Positions 25,545 to 35,029 are shown, counted from the first letter of the stretch. The stretch is 64,000 nucleotides of DNA from CAYQJS01 sp964417895 (GCA_964417895.1 CAYQJS010000013.1:45806-109805); one strand, 5' to 3'. Numbers and translations: made by a program. Notes: generated by a model not told the origin, from the sequence alone.

Positions 25545-26310
25545 GTGTCCGTGAAGCGCTCTCTTGCGTTTGTTGCCTTAGTCCTCTGGCTAGCAATCCC
25601 AGTCGTTGCGCAGGAGGAGACGGGAGCTCCCCTCGCTTTGCCCGAGGCGGTGACTGCCGATCAGGAGGAAGAGACCGCTCAACCGGGTGAGCCCGTTGCA
25701 CCGATACCGCCGGAACTGCCCGTGCCGCCGTCACCTACCCCTAGACGCGTGCCCGTAGCGGGGGACATCCTTCTGAGCGATAACTTCGATGACCCGGCGG
25801 CCGCGCAAATTACCGCTCGCAAGCACTGATCCGAACCGGGCCCAGGGCTACGTCGATGGGCAGTACGAGATCCGAAATGGGCAACCAGGACAAGGTGGAA
25901 CGGTTGAAGTGGGCGTGCCCGGCACCTATAGCGACAGCTCAATTGCGGTCGACGCGCGGGTGTTTGGGGGCCCAGCAATCCAGCGTTCCGCGCTCCTGCT
26001 CTGCCGTGTCGGCCCAATGGCCGGCTATGTGTTCCGCGTATATCCTGACGCGCAGCGGTTCACCCTCTCGAGGAGGCAAGAGACGGGGGTAGCGCTTCTT
26101 TTGGACCAGGGGGCGACCATTATTCGAACCGGTGATGTCGTGAATCGACTCGAGCTCATCTGCGCCGGAACCACCATTTCTGGCGTCGTAAACGGGACCA
26201 TCGTGGGGACCGTCGTGGATCGTGCCCACGCGACGGGCAGCAACCGCATTGGAGTGGGCGGCTCGGGCAGCATCGGTCGGTTTGACAACCTCGTGGTGAC
26301 GCAGCGCTAG
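25545..26310 (+). pseudogene. Secreted jelly-roll-domain protein, frameshifted copy
   Basis: A GTG start with GGAGGAG upstream. Residues 1-20 form a signal peptide ending in IPVVA, so the mature protein would begin QEETGAP. An acidic Pro-rich linker precedes LLSDNFDDP. The frame then breaks at about 25800-25815 and reading resumes one base later (+1) with KLPLAS and AQGYVDGQYEI, through to FDNLVVTQR at the end. The neighbour at 26326 has the same parts in one frame (LLSDNFEDL, QGYVDGQYEM, FDNLVVTQR). The break is either a real lesion, a sequencing indel or, less likely, programmed frameshifting. Confidence 0.75.
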
Positions 26311-26325
26311 GAGGAGAGCGGTATT

Positions 26326-27063
26326 ATGACGAGTCGTTTGCTCGCAATGCTGATTATCGTGGCAGTCCTCGCTACACTTCCTGCTGTTGCTCAAGATGAA
26401 ACGATGCTGGAGGAGCCCGAGGATCTCGCCGAGGAGTCTCCCCTGCTTGTCCCAGAAGCGACTCCTGTGCCCGTGAGCATTCCCGTGCCCGCCGCCAGTT
26501 CAACCCCACTGCCCGGGCCTGGATCCGTCCTACTGTCCGACAACTTCGAGGACCTGAGCAGGCCGAACTTCCCTCTCTCGACGACTGGGTCTGAACGCTC
26601 TCAGGGGTACGTCGATGGCCAGTACGAAATGATCAACGGGAACACGGAATCCCAGGGGATCAGCGTCCAAGTCCCAGGGACTTTCAGCGACACCTCCATC
26701 GTCCTCGATATGCGTGTCTTTGGCGGGCCGGCCTCTGCGGGTGGCGAAGTCTCATGCCGCCGCGGGGTGTCCCAGGGCTATCGTCTGACGGTGAGGCCCG
26801 TGCAGCAGCGGATTAGGCTTTTCCGCTTTGACCCGATCGGGCAGGCAACGCTCCTTGACCAGCCGGCCGCCGCGATCCGCGCGGGTGATGCGTGGAACCG
26901 GGTTGAATTGGGATGCGTAGGGCAAACGATCACGGTCACGATAAACGGGACTCAAGAGGGGTCGGTGCAGGACCGTACCTATTCTTCGGGTCGTCTCGAC
27001 TTCGGCCTCGTTGGCAGCGGCGCGACCGCGCGCTTCGACAATCTGGTGGTGACTCAGCGGTAG
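26326..27063 (+). CDS. Secreted protein with acidic/Pro linker and jelly-roll domain
   Basis: A 245-residue intact paralogue of the frameshifted gene just upstream. The signal peptide ends in LPAVA, leaving mature QDETMLEE. Acidic residues and a Pro/Val/Ser linker fill about 25-65. A C-terminal domain of about 170 residues starts LLSDNFEDL and ends FDNLVVTQR, with QGYVDGQYEM, RVFGGP, VTINGTQEGSVQDRTY between. This resembles concanavalin-like or DUF1080-type jelly rolls that bind or cleave glycans. It lies 15 bp after the previous stop, with GGAGGAG upstream. It is one of four secreted proteins with mature N-terminal Gln beside a glutaminyl cyclase. Confidence 0.78.
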   Translation: MTSRLLAMLIIVAVLATLPAVAQDETMLEEPEDLAEESPLLVPEATPVPVSIPVPAASSTPLPGPGSVLLSDNFEDLSRPNFPLSTTGSERSQGYVDGQYEMINGNTESQGISVQVPGTFSDTSIVLDMRVFGGPASAGGEVSCRRGVSQGYRLTVRPVQQRIRLFRFDPIGQATLLDQPAAAIRAGDAWNRVELGCVGQTITVTINGTQEGSVQDRTYSSGRLDFGLVGSGATARFDNLVVTQR

Positions 27064-27218
27064 GTCACCGCACCTAGACCGAAGTTCGCCTAAACATCTC
27101 CGGCCCTTTGCGCGTGCTCCGGCGGGGCCAGGTGAAATCGGAGTCATTGGTCCCCGCCGCTGCTCTTGCGTCGGGCTGCCCGGGGAGGGCGACGGCCGTG
27201 GAGTGTTTTCCGCTGAAG

Positions 27219-29114
27219 TTACGGATAGCGTGCGAAGTAGAGCCGGAGAATCTCCATGGCGAGGGGCAGCGCATCCCGTGGTCCGCCTCCTCGCTCCAGG
27301 AACACCGTGACTGAGACGCGGGGCGCCTCGGCGGGCGCGAAGGCGGTGAACCAGCCGTGCGTCGGCAGCCTGTTGCTGGCGTCGCGCGGGCCGACGAACT
27401 CGGCCGTGCCGGTCTTGCTCGCGACCATGATCCCTGGGATCTTGTAGGGACTGGCCTCGCGCGCTTCCAGCACACCAATCATGCCGTCCCGCACGGCGGC
27501 CAGCGTCTCAGGCCGAAGCTGCACGCGCCGTCGAACCTGTGGCTCCACCTCGCGAATCAGGTTCCGTTCGCTGTCGACCACCGCGCGCACGATCCGAGGA
27601 CGATAGGCCGTGCCGCCCATCGCGATAGCGTTGGTCACCGTCGCCACCTGCAGCGGCGTAGCCAGCACGAACCCCTGGCCGATGGCCATGTTGTAGGTGT
27701 CGCCGGGGAGCCATGCCTCGCCCATCTCCGCCAGCTTCCACGCGCCATCCGGCACACGGCCCACCGCCTCCGATGGCAGATCGATGCCCGTCGGCTCGCC
27801 GTATCCGAGCAGGCGTGCATAACGCCCCAGCCGCTCACTCCCGAGGCCCTCGATGTCTCCGAAGCCCCCACCCAGCGTATAGAAGTAGACGTTGCACGAC
27901 TGGGCGAGCCCGCCGACGAAGTCGAGGGTGCCCAACACTCCCCAATCCGGGAGCCACGTGGAAAGCCTCGGGTTGTACGGGTTCGGTATGCGCAAGCCTC
28001 CGTTGCAGTTGATGCGGGTGCCTCGCGTCACGATGCCCTCTTCGAGCGCTCCGAGCCCGGTGACGAGCTTGAACGTTGACCCTGGGGGGTACTGGCCGGC
28101 CACGGCGCGATCGAAGAGGGGGAGAGCGCGGTCGGAGAGGAGCCGGCTGACCTCCTCCGAGCGGCTGGGAGAGAGGAAGACATTCGGGTCGTACGATGGG
28201 GTTACGACCAGGGAGATGACCGCTCCGTCGCGCGGGTCCATCAAAATAGCGACGCCCGACGTGCCGGACTGGAGCCGACCGGCGAGCGCCTCGTGGATTT
28301 CGCGCTGCAGCTCCACGTCGATGCTTAGCAGGAGCCCGCGCCCTGGCTCGGGTGGGCGCTCGTGGACCTCGCGCAGCGGCCGCCCGCCAACCTCCACTTC
28401 CAGGAGGCGCCCGCCTGGGCGGCCGCGCAGCTCCTCCTCGTACATCAGCTCGATTCCGCTCGCTCCTACCCGATCGTCCATGAGGTAGCCAACTGGCTGG
28501 TAGCGCTGCGCGTACTCCTCGGCCGATGGCGGCGCAACATAGCCCAGGACGTGGGGGAGAAGCGGGCCATACAGGTACTCGCGGATGGTGGCGACCGCCA
28601 CCTGGACGCCCGGCAGCGCCCAGCTCCGCTCTTCGAGAGCCAGAACGGTCTCGCGGGGCACGTCCTCGCGAACGGTGAGGGGAGTGAAGGGCGTCGTCTC
28701 ACTACGGGCTTTGGCGTCGAGGGTGCGCTCGATCTCCCCCGCCGGCATGCCCAGGATCCGCTCCGTCTCAGCGAGCACCGTGGCGCGCCTCGCAGGCGGG
28801 AGGTCGGCCTCAGTGACGTTCACCACGAAGGTGGGTGAGTTGACGGCCAGGGGCACCAGATTCCGGTCGTAGATCACACCCCGCAGAGGGCGAATGTTCG
28901 CAACCCGCAGGCGGTTTTCCTCAGCTGCGTCCTGGTATGCCCCCGTGTGGACGATCTGCAGCCGCCAGAGTTGGACCGTGAGCGCTCCGAAGGCAAGGAT
29001 CAGCACTGCCCGCAGGACGCGCGATCGGGTGTTGGGGTAGGCTCGTTCGCTGATGTCGGCAACGGTGGCGATGAGGCGGTCGGGGTTTTCGGGACGCTGG
29101 CCCATCACCGGCAT
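27219..29114 (-). CDS. mrdA: Penicillin-binding protein 2 (elongation transpeptidase)
   Basis: About 631 residues. It cross-links peptidoglycan during cell elongation. One N-terminal membrane helix (VLRAVLILAFGALTVQLW) precedes a dimerisation domain with RPLRGVIYDRN. The transpeptidase domain has all three penicillin-binding motifs: STFK, SCN and KTG, at about residues 346, 406 and 567 counted from ATG 29114. GTG 29171 could add 19 residues. No mreBCD or rodA gene lies in the window, so it is not in the usual shape operon. It is convergent with the secreted-protein cluster. Confidence 0.93.
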   Translation of the reverse strand: MPVMGQRPENPDRLIATVADISERAYPNTRSRVLRAVLILAFGALTVQLWRLQIVHTGAYQDAAEENRLRVANIRPLRGVIYDRNLVPLAVNSPTFVVNVTEADLPPARRATVLAETERILGMPAGEIERTLDAKARSETTPFTPLTVREDVPRETVLALEERSWALPGVQVAVATIREYLYGPLLPHVLGYVAPPSAEEYAQRYQPVGYLMDDRVGASGIELMYEEELRGRPGGRLLEVEVGGRPLREVHERPPEPGRGLLLSIDVELQREIHEALAGRLQSGTSGVAILMDPRDGAVISLVVTPSYDPNVFLSPSRSEEVSRLLSDRALPLFDRAVAGQYPPGSTFKLVTGLGALEEGIVTRGTRINCNGGLRIPNPYNPRLSTWLPDWGVLGTLDFVGGLAQSCNVYFYTLGGGFGDIEGLGSERLGRYARLLGYGEPTGIDLPSEAVGRVPDGAWKLAEMGEAWLPGDTYNMAIGQGFVLATPLQVATVTNAIAMGGTAYRPRIVRAVVDSERNLIREVEPQVRRRVQLRPETLAAVRDGMIGVLEAREASPYKIPGIMVASKTGTAEFVGPRDASNRLPTHGWFTAFAPAEAPRVSVTVFLERGGGPRDALPLAMEILRLYFARYP

Positions 29115-29171
29115 ACCTGTGGATGCGTTGTAACGCGGCCGATGGTCGTCGGATCGACCGACTGGACACAC

Positions 29172-29656
29172 ACGTTATACCACCCGGAGCCTGTGCTCCT
29201 TTCGCTGGAAGGACACGCGGCACAATTGTGTAACGAGGCTCGGGACCGGCCCGAGGCCGCGCTAGAATGGGGAACGGTCGAGCACGGAGACTTTCTACTG
29301 AAGCGTCCCCGGTCTGTCCTTCGCCTGATGGCCCGCATCGTTCCCCGCCCGCCAGCCCCCCAGCTTTCCAGCTGTCGCGGACGCAGCGCGGGCCCTCAAA
29401 GGTCACTCCGCACCAACGTGGGCGTCACCCCTCTCCCTAACCCTCCCCCGCAAGGGGGGAGGGAACCAGTTCTCTTCCCCCTCGCCCTCGACGGAGAAGG
29501 GCAGGCCTCTTGCCCCTCCCCCTCGACGGGGGAGGGTTGGGGTGGGGGTGACCGTCACCCCGACATCCAAGGAACTGGCCCACCGGCGGCCCGCTTGAAC
29601 CAGGCGGGGGACGAGCCCCCGCTCTACGCGAGACGCGCCGGCCAGACGGCCAGACC
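29172..29656. other. Intergenic region between divergent genes
   Basis: About 485 bp between the PBP2 start and the amidase start. The left half has no convincing gene; TAGAAT at about 29263-29268 is a possible -10 box. The right half holds a composite hairpin repeat (29422-29559). No RNA gene is recognised. Confidence 0.5.
29422..29559. repeat. Composite hairpin repeat (CCTCCCCC/GGGGGAGG type)
   Basis: CCCTAACCCTCCCCCGCAAG with GGGGGAGGG, a spacer, then CCCCTCCCCCTCGACGGGGG with AGGGTTGGGGTGGGGGTGA. Almost the same two-hairpin unit occurs at 48088-48175, there inside a gene. Confidence 0.75.
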
Positions 29657-32617
29657 GTGACTCGCGCAGCCCAATTCCGCCTTTCGGTTGCTGTTGCTCT
29701 CGCTGGGTGTTGGCTCCTGGGCGCGGGGGTGGGGGGTCCCCTCCCCCTCCCCTCTCCCACCGCAGTGGGAGAGGGAGGGCCGGTTGCCCTCACTATCACT
29801 GCCCCCGCTCCCGTGGTGGGAAAGCAAGAACCGGTTGCCCTCGCTCCCGTGCTAGTGGGTCAGATGTCTTGCGAATGGCCATCTGAAGCAGGGTTCGTAG
29901 GGGCGACGCATGCGTCGCCCGCGGGCGCGGCGTGCCGCGCCCCTACCAGCCCGACCACCTTCGGCACGGCAACATTCGAAGCTTCTGACCAACTAGGAGA
30001 GGAGCGAGCGGCGCCCGTTCAGGCCGTGGAGTGGCGCCCCGCGGCGGATGGCGACGTCTTCCGCGCCCCGTTCCCCGTCACTGCAGCCGGCGTGCTGTGG
30101 CGGGGCGACTCTCCGCCGCTGGAGGTGCGCACAGGTAACGGCGACTGGGTGGCGGTCGTTGCCGAGGAGGAGCTGCAATCGACGACTGGTGAGTCGGCCA
30201 GCGCTCTGCTCACGTTTCCGCCGGCGCGCGAGGTGGCGATGCGGCTCGAGCCGTCAGCTATCAGCGATCAACCGTCGGAGGCCGGCTCCGTGAGCCTGCC
30301 AGCGGGGTTGCGGGTCGTGCTCATCGATGCATCAGCGGGGCCAGCGCCGGCTCCGGGGTTCCGCGTTGCGCAACCCGGGGCCCCCCGCGTGCTCACCCGG
30401 TCGGAGTGGGGCGCGCCCGCGTCCGCGGCGCGGTGGACACCTAAGCAGGTCCCCGCCCGAAAAGTCGTGCTCCATCACACGGCTACCTCAGACGGGGGCG
30501 CCAGTCCGACAGCGACATTGCGCTCCATCCATTACTACCACGCCGTCACGCTGGAATGGGGCGATATTGGCTACAACTACCTCGTCGACCGAGCCGGCAA
30601 TATCTACGAGGGACGGGCCGGAGGACCCAACGTCGTCGGCGCCCACACCGAGGACTACAACGAGGGGATCGACGGCATCGCGCTCCTGGGCTCCTTCCGC
30701 GATCGGCCGCCAACGGACGCCACGCTCGCCTCGGTGGCTTCCCTCATCGCCTGGCGGGCGCGCACCCAGGGTTGGGACCCGCTCGCGAGCACTCGGGTGG
30801 GCGACCGTTCGCTCCCCAACGTCTTCGCCCACCGCGACGTCATTGCGACCGATTGCCCGGGCGATGCGGCCTATACCCTGCTTCCCGCGATTCGCCAGAG
30901 GGCTGCCGCTCTCATGGCGGCGCAGAGCCCGCGGCCCACGGTGTCGGTCGTCGGCACGCGCATCACGCCGGCGTCGGTCAGCTCGGGCGGCGTCATCCGC
31001 GTGGAGGCGACGCTGTACAACGCCGGCTCGGAGCCGCTGCGCAGCCAGGGACCGGACCCGGGCACCGTCTACGGGGAGGCCGATAGCTTCGATGGCCTTG
31101 GTCATCCCGAGCAGCCAGGTCGCGTCCGAGTGGCCCTCTCTGTGGATGCCCCAGCGCGGTCGCCCTTCCAGTATCGCTGGGGGCTCGGCTCCGACCTGGC
31201 GCCCCGCGAAGCCCGCACCGTGTTTGGCTTCGTGCGCTTCGAGCAGCCCGGCACGTACGCGCTGCGCCTCGGTGTCGTCTACGAGGGCGTCGACTGGCTG
31301 AACGAGCGCGCCGCTTCGGCCCGGCTCAGCGTCTATACCCCGGGGGCGGACAGCTACACGGCGACGGTGGCGCCGGCCGCTGAGCTGTATTTCCCACTGG
31401 CGATGCGCGCCAACAATGAATGGAGCACCCGTCTGGCGTTGCTCAACACCGCGAGCCGGGGCGCGACGGGAACCGTCGTCTTCTTCGGCGCCGATGGGTC
31501 CGCAGCGGCCACGGTGCCCATCACTCTGCCCCCGCGCGGAAGCACGGCGGTGGAACTCGCGTCGCTGCCCATCCTCAGAGCCGGCTACGTCGGGGGCGCC
31601 ATCGTCCGGGCGGACGCGCCGCTGGCCGCGGTCGCCTTCAACGAGCGGGCGGGCGCCGATCGCTCGAGCGTCGAGCCGTTCGCAGCGGGGGCAGCTCGCC
31701 TGTTCGCACCGCTAGTCGCACGCAGATACCACGGCGTGTCGACGGGCGCACAGGTGCAGAACCTCGGGGGCGCTCCGACGACCGTCAGCATTACCTATGT
31801 GGACGAGGGCGGCGCCACCTGGACCGATTCCGCCCGCGTGGCGCCCATGGCCTCCGCGACGTTCTACGCGCCCGCGCTCGCGGGCCTGCCGGACGGCTTC
31901 GTGGGCGCCGCCGTGATCGAGAGCGACGACGGGCGGCCGATGGCCGCGCAGATCAACGCGGTGCGCGACGATGGCGCGGCGATGGCGTATCCGGCGCAGG
32001 CCAACGGCGCCCCAGCGGTGGCCGTGCCGCTGCTCTATCGCAATCGCAATGGCTGGACCTCGGGCCTCCAGGTGCAGAACCTGGCCGGCGCACCGGCCGG
32101 CGTGGTGAGCACGTTCACTCGGACCAATGGCCCAGGCGGGCCGTGGGAGCAGCGGGCCACAGTCGGATTCGGCATCGGCAGCACGTTCTACCTGCCGGCC
32201 CATCCGCAGCTGCCCGACGATCTGGTGGCGAGCGCGACGGTGCGTGCGCTCGCAGGCCAGCCCATCGCCGCGCTCGCCAGCAGCGTGAGCAACGCTAAGC
32301 GGGTGGCGAGCCTGGTGAGTGGGCTGGCGCAGGCCGGGAGCGTTCTCTACGTTCCAGCGGTCGCCAACTACGTCGACGGCTGGCGGACTGGCGTGCAGGT
32401 CCAGAACTGGGCCGGCGAGCCGGCGCCGGTCACCCTCACCTTCGCGGACGCTGCCGGCGCTACGGCCATCGAGGTGGACGATACGATTCCGGCGACGGGC
32501 GCCAGGACGTATTATCTGCCAGCGATGGTGGGCCTCCCGGAGGGCTTTAGCGGCTCCCTCTCCATCGCAGGACGGCCAGGCGCGCAGCTCAGCGCCGTCG
32601 TCAACAACGTGCGATAG
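29657..32617 (+). CDS. Secreted PGRP-type amidase with four tandem C-terminal modules
   Basis: A 986-residue exported protein. A hydrophobic start (LSVAVALAGCWLLGAGVG) is followed by two in-frame repeat elements (29728-29779 and 29897-29946). A PGRP/N-acetylmuramoyl-L-alanine amidase domain spans about residues 240-425, with zinc-ligand motifs VVLHHTAT and FAHRDVIATDCPGD and core GDIGYNYLVDRAGNIYEGR. After a beta-rich region come four related modules of about 100-115 residues from about residue 575, each opening like LYVPAVANYVDGWRTGVQV and QNLAGAP. These recall surface-binding beta domains of Chloroflexi amidases. It probably cleaves peptidoglycan at the cell surface. The start is GTG 29657. 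Confidence 0.82.
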   Translation: MTRAAQFRLSVAVALAGCWLLGAGVGGPLPLPSPTAVGEGGPVALTITAPAPVVGKQEPVALAPVLVGQMSCEWPSEAGFVGATHASPAGAACRAPTSPTTFGTATFEASDQLGEERAAPVQAVEWRPAADGDVFRAPFPVTAAGVLWRGDSPPLEVRTGNGDWVAVVAEEELQSTTGESASALLTFPPAREVAMRLEPSAISDQPSEAGSVSLPAGLRVVLIDASAGPAPAPGFRVAQPGAPRVLTRSEWGAPASAARWTPKQVPARKVVLHHTATSDGGASPTATLRSIHYYHAVTLEWGDIGYNYLVDRAGNIYEGRAGGPNVVGAHTEDYNEGIDGIALLGSFRDRPPTDATLASVASLIAWRARTQGWDPLASTRVGDRSLPNVFAHRDVIATDCPGDAAYTLLPAIRQRAAALMAAQSPRPTVSVVGTRITPASVSSGGVIRVEATLYNAGSEPLRSQGPDPGTVYGEADSFDGLGHPEQPGRVRVALSVDAPARSPFQYRWGLGSDLAPREARTVFGFVRFEQPGTYALRLGVVYEGVDWLNERAASARLSVYTPGADSYTATVAPAAELYFPLAMRANNEWSTRLALLNTASRGATGTVVFFGADGSAAATVPITLPPRGSTAVELASLPILRAGYVGGAIVRADAPLAAVAFNERAGADRSSVEPFAAGAARLFAPLVARRYHGVSTGAQVQNLGGAPTTVSITYVDEGGATWTDSARVAPMASATFYAPALAGLPDGFVGAAVIESDDGRPMAAQINAVRDDGAAMAYPAQANGAPAVAVPLLYRNRNGWTSGLQVQNLAGAPAGVVSTFTRTNGPGGPWEQRATVGFGIGSTFYLPAHPQLPDDLVASATVRALAGQPIAALASSVSNAKRVASLVSGLAQAGSVLYVPAVANYVDGWRTGVQVQNWAGEPAPVTLTFADAAGATAIEVDDTIPATGARTYYLPAMVGLPEGFSGSLSIAGRPGAQLSAVVNNVR
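29728..29779. repeat. In-frame hairpin repeat in the amidase N-terminus
   Basis: CCCTCTCCCACCGCAGTGGG plus AGAGGGAGGG, with a CCCCTCCCCCTCC flank. It is translated as GPLPLPSPTAVGEGG straight after the signal-like helix. Confidence 0.7.
29897..29946. repeat. In-frame GTAGGGGCG...CGCCCCTAC palindromic repeat
   Basis: A 50-bp imperfect palindrome with GTAGGGGCG and CGCCCCTAC ends and an inner GACGCATGCGTC palindrome. It is read in frame as VGATHASPAGAACRAPT within the amidase N-terminal region. Confidence 0.7.
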
Positions 32618-32645
32618 ACAACACCCCTGTTATCGAGAATTCGAG

Positions 32646-32984
32646 GTGCGATGCTTGCGAAACGCGTGGTGGCTTGCACTTGCCGTAGCCTTGATGGCCG
32701 CCGGATGCGAGAGCGGCCCCCCGGTTGTCGAGGTGACGCTCACCGAGTGGAGCGTGACCCTCAACCCCCAGACGGTGCGCGCGGGAACGGTGCGCTACAA
32801 CGTGGTGAACCGCGGGGCCGAGCCCCACGGTTTCGCCATCGAGGGCCAGGGCCTGGAGCAGATCGTGCCGCCGGGGGGCAGCACGACGCGGGAGACGCTG
32901 ACCCAGGCGGGAGGGTGGCAGGTCTTCTGCCCGCTGCCTGGGCACCGCGACCGCGGCATGCGCGCCGAGTTGGACGTGCGCTAG
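32646..32984 (+). CDS. Cupredoxin-like lipoprotein
   Basis: About 112 residues. A short lipoprotein signal ends in ALMAAGC. The mature part is one plastocyanin-like domain with the copper-site pattern: His in EPHGFAIEG, then Cys, His and Met in FCPLPGHRDRGM. It is probably a small electron-transfer or copper-binding protein at the outer face of the membrane. No ATG is in frame; GTG 32646 or TTG 32655 (GAGG upstream) are the possible starts. It lies 28 bp after the amidase stop. Confidence 0.8.
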   Translation: MRCLRNAWWLALAVALMAAGCESGPPVVEVTLTEWSVTLNPQTVRAGTVRYNVVNRGAEPHGFAIEGQGLEQIVPPGGSTTRETLTQAGGWQVFCPLPGHRDRGMRAELDVR

Positions 32985-33088
32985 AGGAACCCACGGACGT
33001 CCTCGTGGAACAGGACGATCCCAAAGCTACACCACCGCGGCGGTTTGTGATAGCGTAGCGGTCAGCCGTCTGCTCCTGGGGGTTCATT

Positions 33089-34801
33089 ATGATGTCGCGA
33101 TGCTATTCCACGGTTCTCATGCTCGCCACGACGCTTGTAGCGGCTGCTTGCGCCGCACCCGCGTCGGGGCCGAGGGTTGCCCAGCCGAGCGACGGCCCTT
33201 CGGCGCTCCAGGCCAGCCAGCCTCGGGGTACGCTGAAGATCGGATGGGCCCGCGAGCCCGGCACCCTGGCCCCCAAGTTCCTCAGTGGTGGCGGCGCAGG
33301 CGAGTACACATGGCTCTTCAACTCAGCGCTCGCCATCCGCGATCTTAGCTACACGCCCCGTCCCATGATTGCGAGCGAGCTCCCGACGCGCGAGAAGGGT
33401 GACTGGGTGGTCAACCCCGACGGCTCAATGGTGACCACCTATCGATTGCGCGAGAACGCCCGCTGGCAGGACGGCGCCCCCATCGTTGCGCGCGACTTCG
33501 CCTTCGCGTACGAGGTCTATACAGACGACGACATGCCCGTCGGCGTGCGCGCGCCCGAATCCCTGATGTCGAGGGTCGAGGCCCGAGACGATCGCACCGT
33601 GGTGATCTACTGGAAGGAGCTGTTCAGCGGCGCCAACGCGCTCGGCTATCGGCAGCTCCACCCGCTTCCGAGCCACCTCTTGGAGGAGAAGTACCGCACC
33701 AGCCGCGCGACTTTCGCCACGGGCGAGGAGTGGACCTACGCTCACGTGGGGAGCGGCCCGTTCCGGGTGGACCGCTGGGACCCCGGTGCGCGCCTCGTCG
33801 CGCGGGCCAATCCCTATTTCTTCCTGGGCGCACCCCGCATCGAGACCATCGAGATCCGATTCATCGCGGACCCCAACACGGTGCTGGCGAACCTGCTCGC
33901 CGGCGAGATCGACCTCAGCAGCTCGACCAGCATCACGGCCAACGAAGCGGTGATCGCTCGCGAGCAATGGGCGGCACGAGGCGAGGGCTACATCAGGACA
34001 TGGTCGACGCGCTTGATCTTCGTGGACTTCCAGCATCGGGAGGTGCCCAACTGGCAAAGGGCCATCTCGGACTTGCGGGTGCGCCAGGCCCTCATGCACG
34101 CTCTCGACCGCGACGGCATCGCGGACGTCATCAATCTCGGCCTGGCGCCCAAGGCCGAGGCCTACATCGCGCCCGCCGACCCTGCCTTCGCGGATGTGGA
34201 CCGCGCCATCAGCAAGTACGCGTACGACCCGGCCCGAGCAGCCGCTCTCCTCGGGGACGCTGGCTGGCGGCGGCCGAGGGAAGGGGCGCCGCTCGCTAAT
34301 GCCGCCGGGCAAGGTTTCGATCTTGAGGTGTGGTCGGACGAGGAGCGCGAGGCCACCATCGTCGCGGACTACTGGAAGACCGCCGGGGTGGCCTCGAATC
34401 CGCTCCGTGTCCCCAACGCGCGTCGCAACGACCAGGAGTACCGCAACCATTTCCCCGGCACCCAGATTGGCTCGAACACGATCAGCCAGGAGGACCTGCA
34501 CACGGTCGCGAGCAAGCTTCCACGCGCCGAGATCGGGTGGCTGGGGTCCAACCGCGGCAGCTTCACTGACCCCGAGGTCGAGCGGTACCACAATCTGGTC
34601 CTGACGTCGTTCAGCGAGCAGGAGCGGCGCGGGGCGGTCGTGGCTATGCACAGGAGGCTCACAGAGTTGGCCGCTTTCGGCCCGCTCTTCTACCAGGTAG
34701 AGGTGATCGCGGCGAAACAGCGGGTCGCGGGCCCCGTCGGCACGGTGGGCGCGCAGACGGGCATCACGTGGAACGTGTGGGAGTGGGAGGTCAGCGAGTA
34801 G
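33089..34801 (+). CDS. Family 5 ABC solute-binding lipoprotein
   Basis: A 570-residue SBP_bac_5 receptor. The lipoprotein signal is LATTLVAAACAAP. Family landmarks are RGTLKIGWAREPGTL, ARDFAFAYEVY, VGSGPFRVDRWDPG, PNTVLANLLAGEIDL and DLRVRQALMHALDRDG. It ends in the WNVWEWEVSE type tail shared with the other four family members here. There are no permease genes around it. The ligand is unknown; peptides are typical but oligosaccharide or metal-chelate ligands also occur in this family. Confidence 0.9.
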   Translation: MMSRCYSTVLMLATTLVAAACAAPASGPRVAQPSDGPSALQASQPRGTLKIGWAREPGTLAPKFLSGGGAGEYTWLFNSALAIRDLSYTPRPMIASELPTREKGDWVVNPDGSMVTTYRLRENARWQDGAPIVARDFAFAYEVYTDDDMPVGVRAPESLMSRVEARDDRTVVIYWKELFSGANALGYRQLHPLPSHLLEEKYRTSRATFATGEEWTYAHVGSGPFRVDRWDPGARLVARANPYFFLGAPRIETIEIRFIADPNTVLANLLAGEIDLSSSTSITANEAVIAREQWAARGEGYIRTWSTRLIFVDFQHREVPNWQRAISDLRVRQALMHALDRDGIADVINLGLAPKAEAYIAPADPAFADVDRAISKYAYDPARAAALLGDAGWRRPREGAPLANAAGQGFDLEVWSDEEREATIVADYWKTAGVASNPLRVPNARRNDQEYRNHFPGTQIGSNTISQEDLHTVASKLPRAEIGWLGSNRGSFTDPEVERYHNLVLTSFSEQERRGAVVAMHRRLTELAAFGPLFYQVEVIAAKQRVAGPVGTVGAQTGITWNVWEWEVSE

Positions 34802-34804
34802 GGG

Positions 34805-34830
34805 CGAGGCGTGAGACGCGAGGCGCGAGG
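34805..34830. repeat. Heptamer array (GAGGCGY type), short
   Basis: GAGGCGTGAGACGCGAGGCG followed by CGAGG, a few 7-nt units directly after the binding-protein stop at 34801. The rest of the gap to 35029 shows no gene. Confidence 0.6.
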
Positions 34831-35029
34831 GACGGGGATCAGAGTCGCTCGCTCACCCTCACGCTTCACAACTCAGGGCTTGCCGCTCATTCGGGCGCTA
34901 CCCGCAACACCGGGTCGGCCGAAAGCTGGAGTCCCAGGTCGGTTGGCTGTTGAGATTGGCGTGCGCCGCCTGCCTTCGCGCGGACATCGCCCGTCGATGC
35001 CGCGGAGCCGTGACCAGGTCGTGGAACGC

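Noticed and set aside
33425..34651. 408-codon minus-strand frame opposite the binding-protein gene
   Set aside because: It is fully contained in the SBP gene in antisense and its translation has no recognisable domain; high GC content produces such long shadows.
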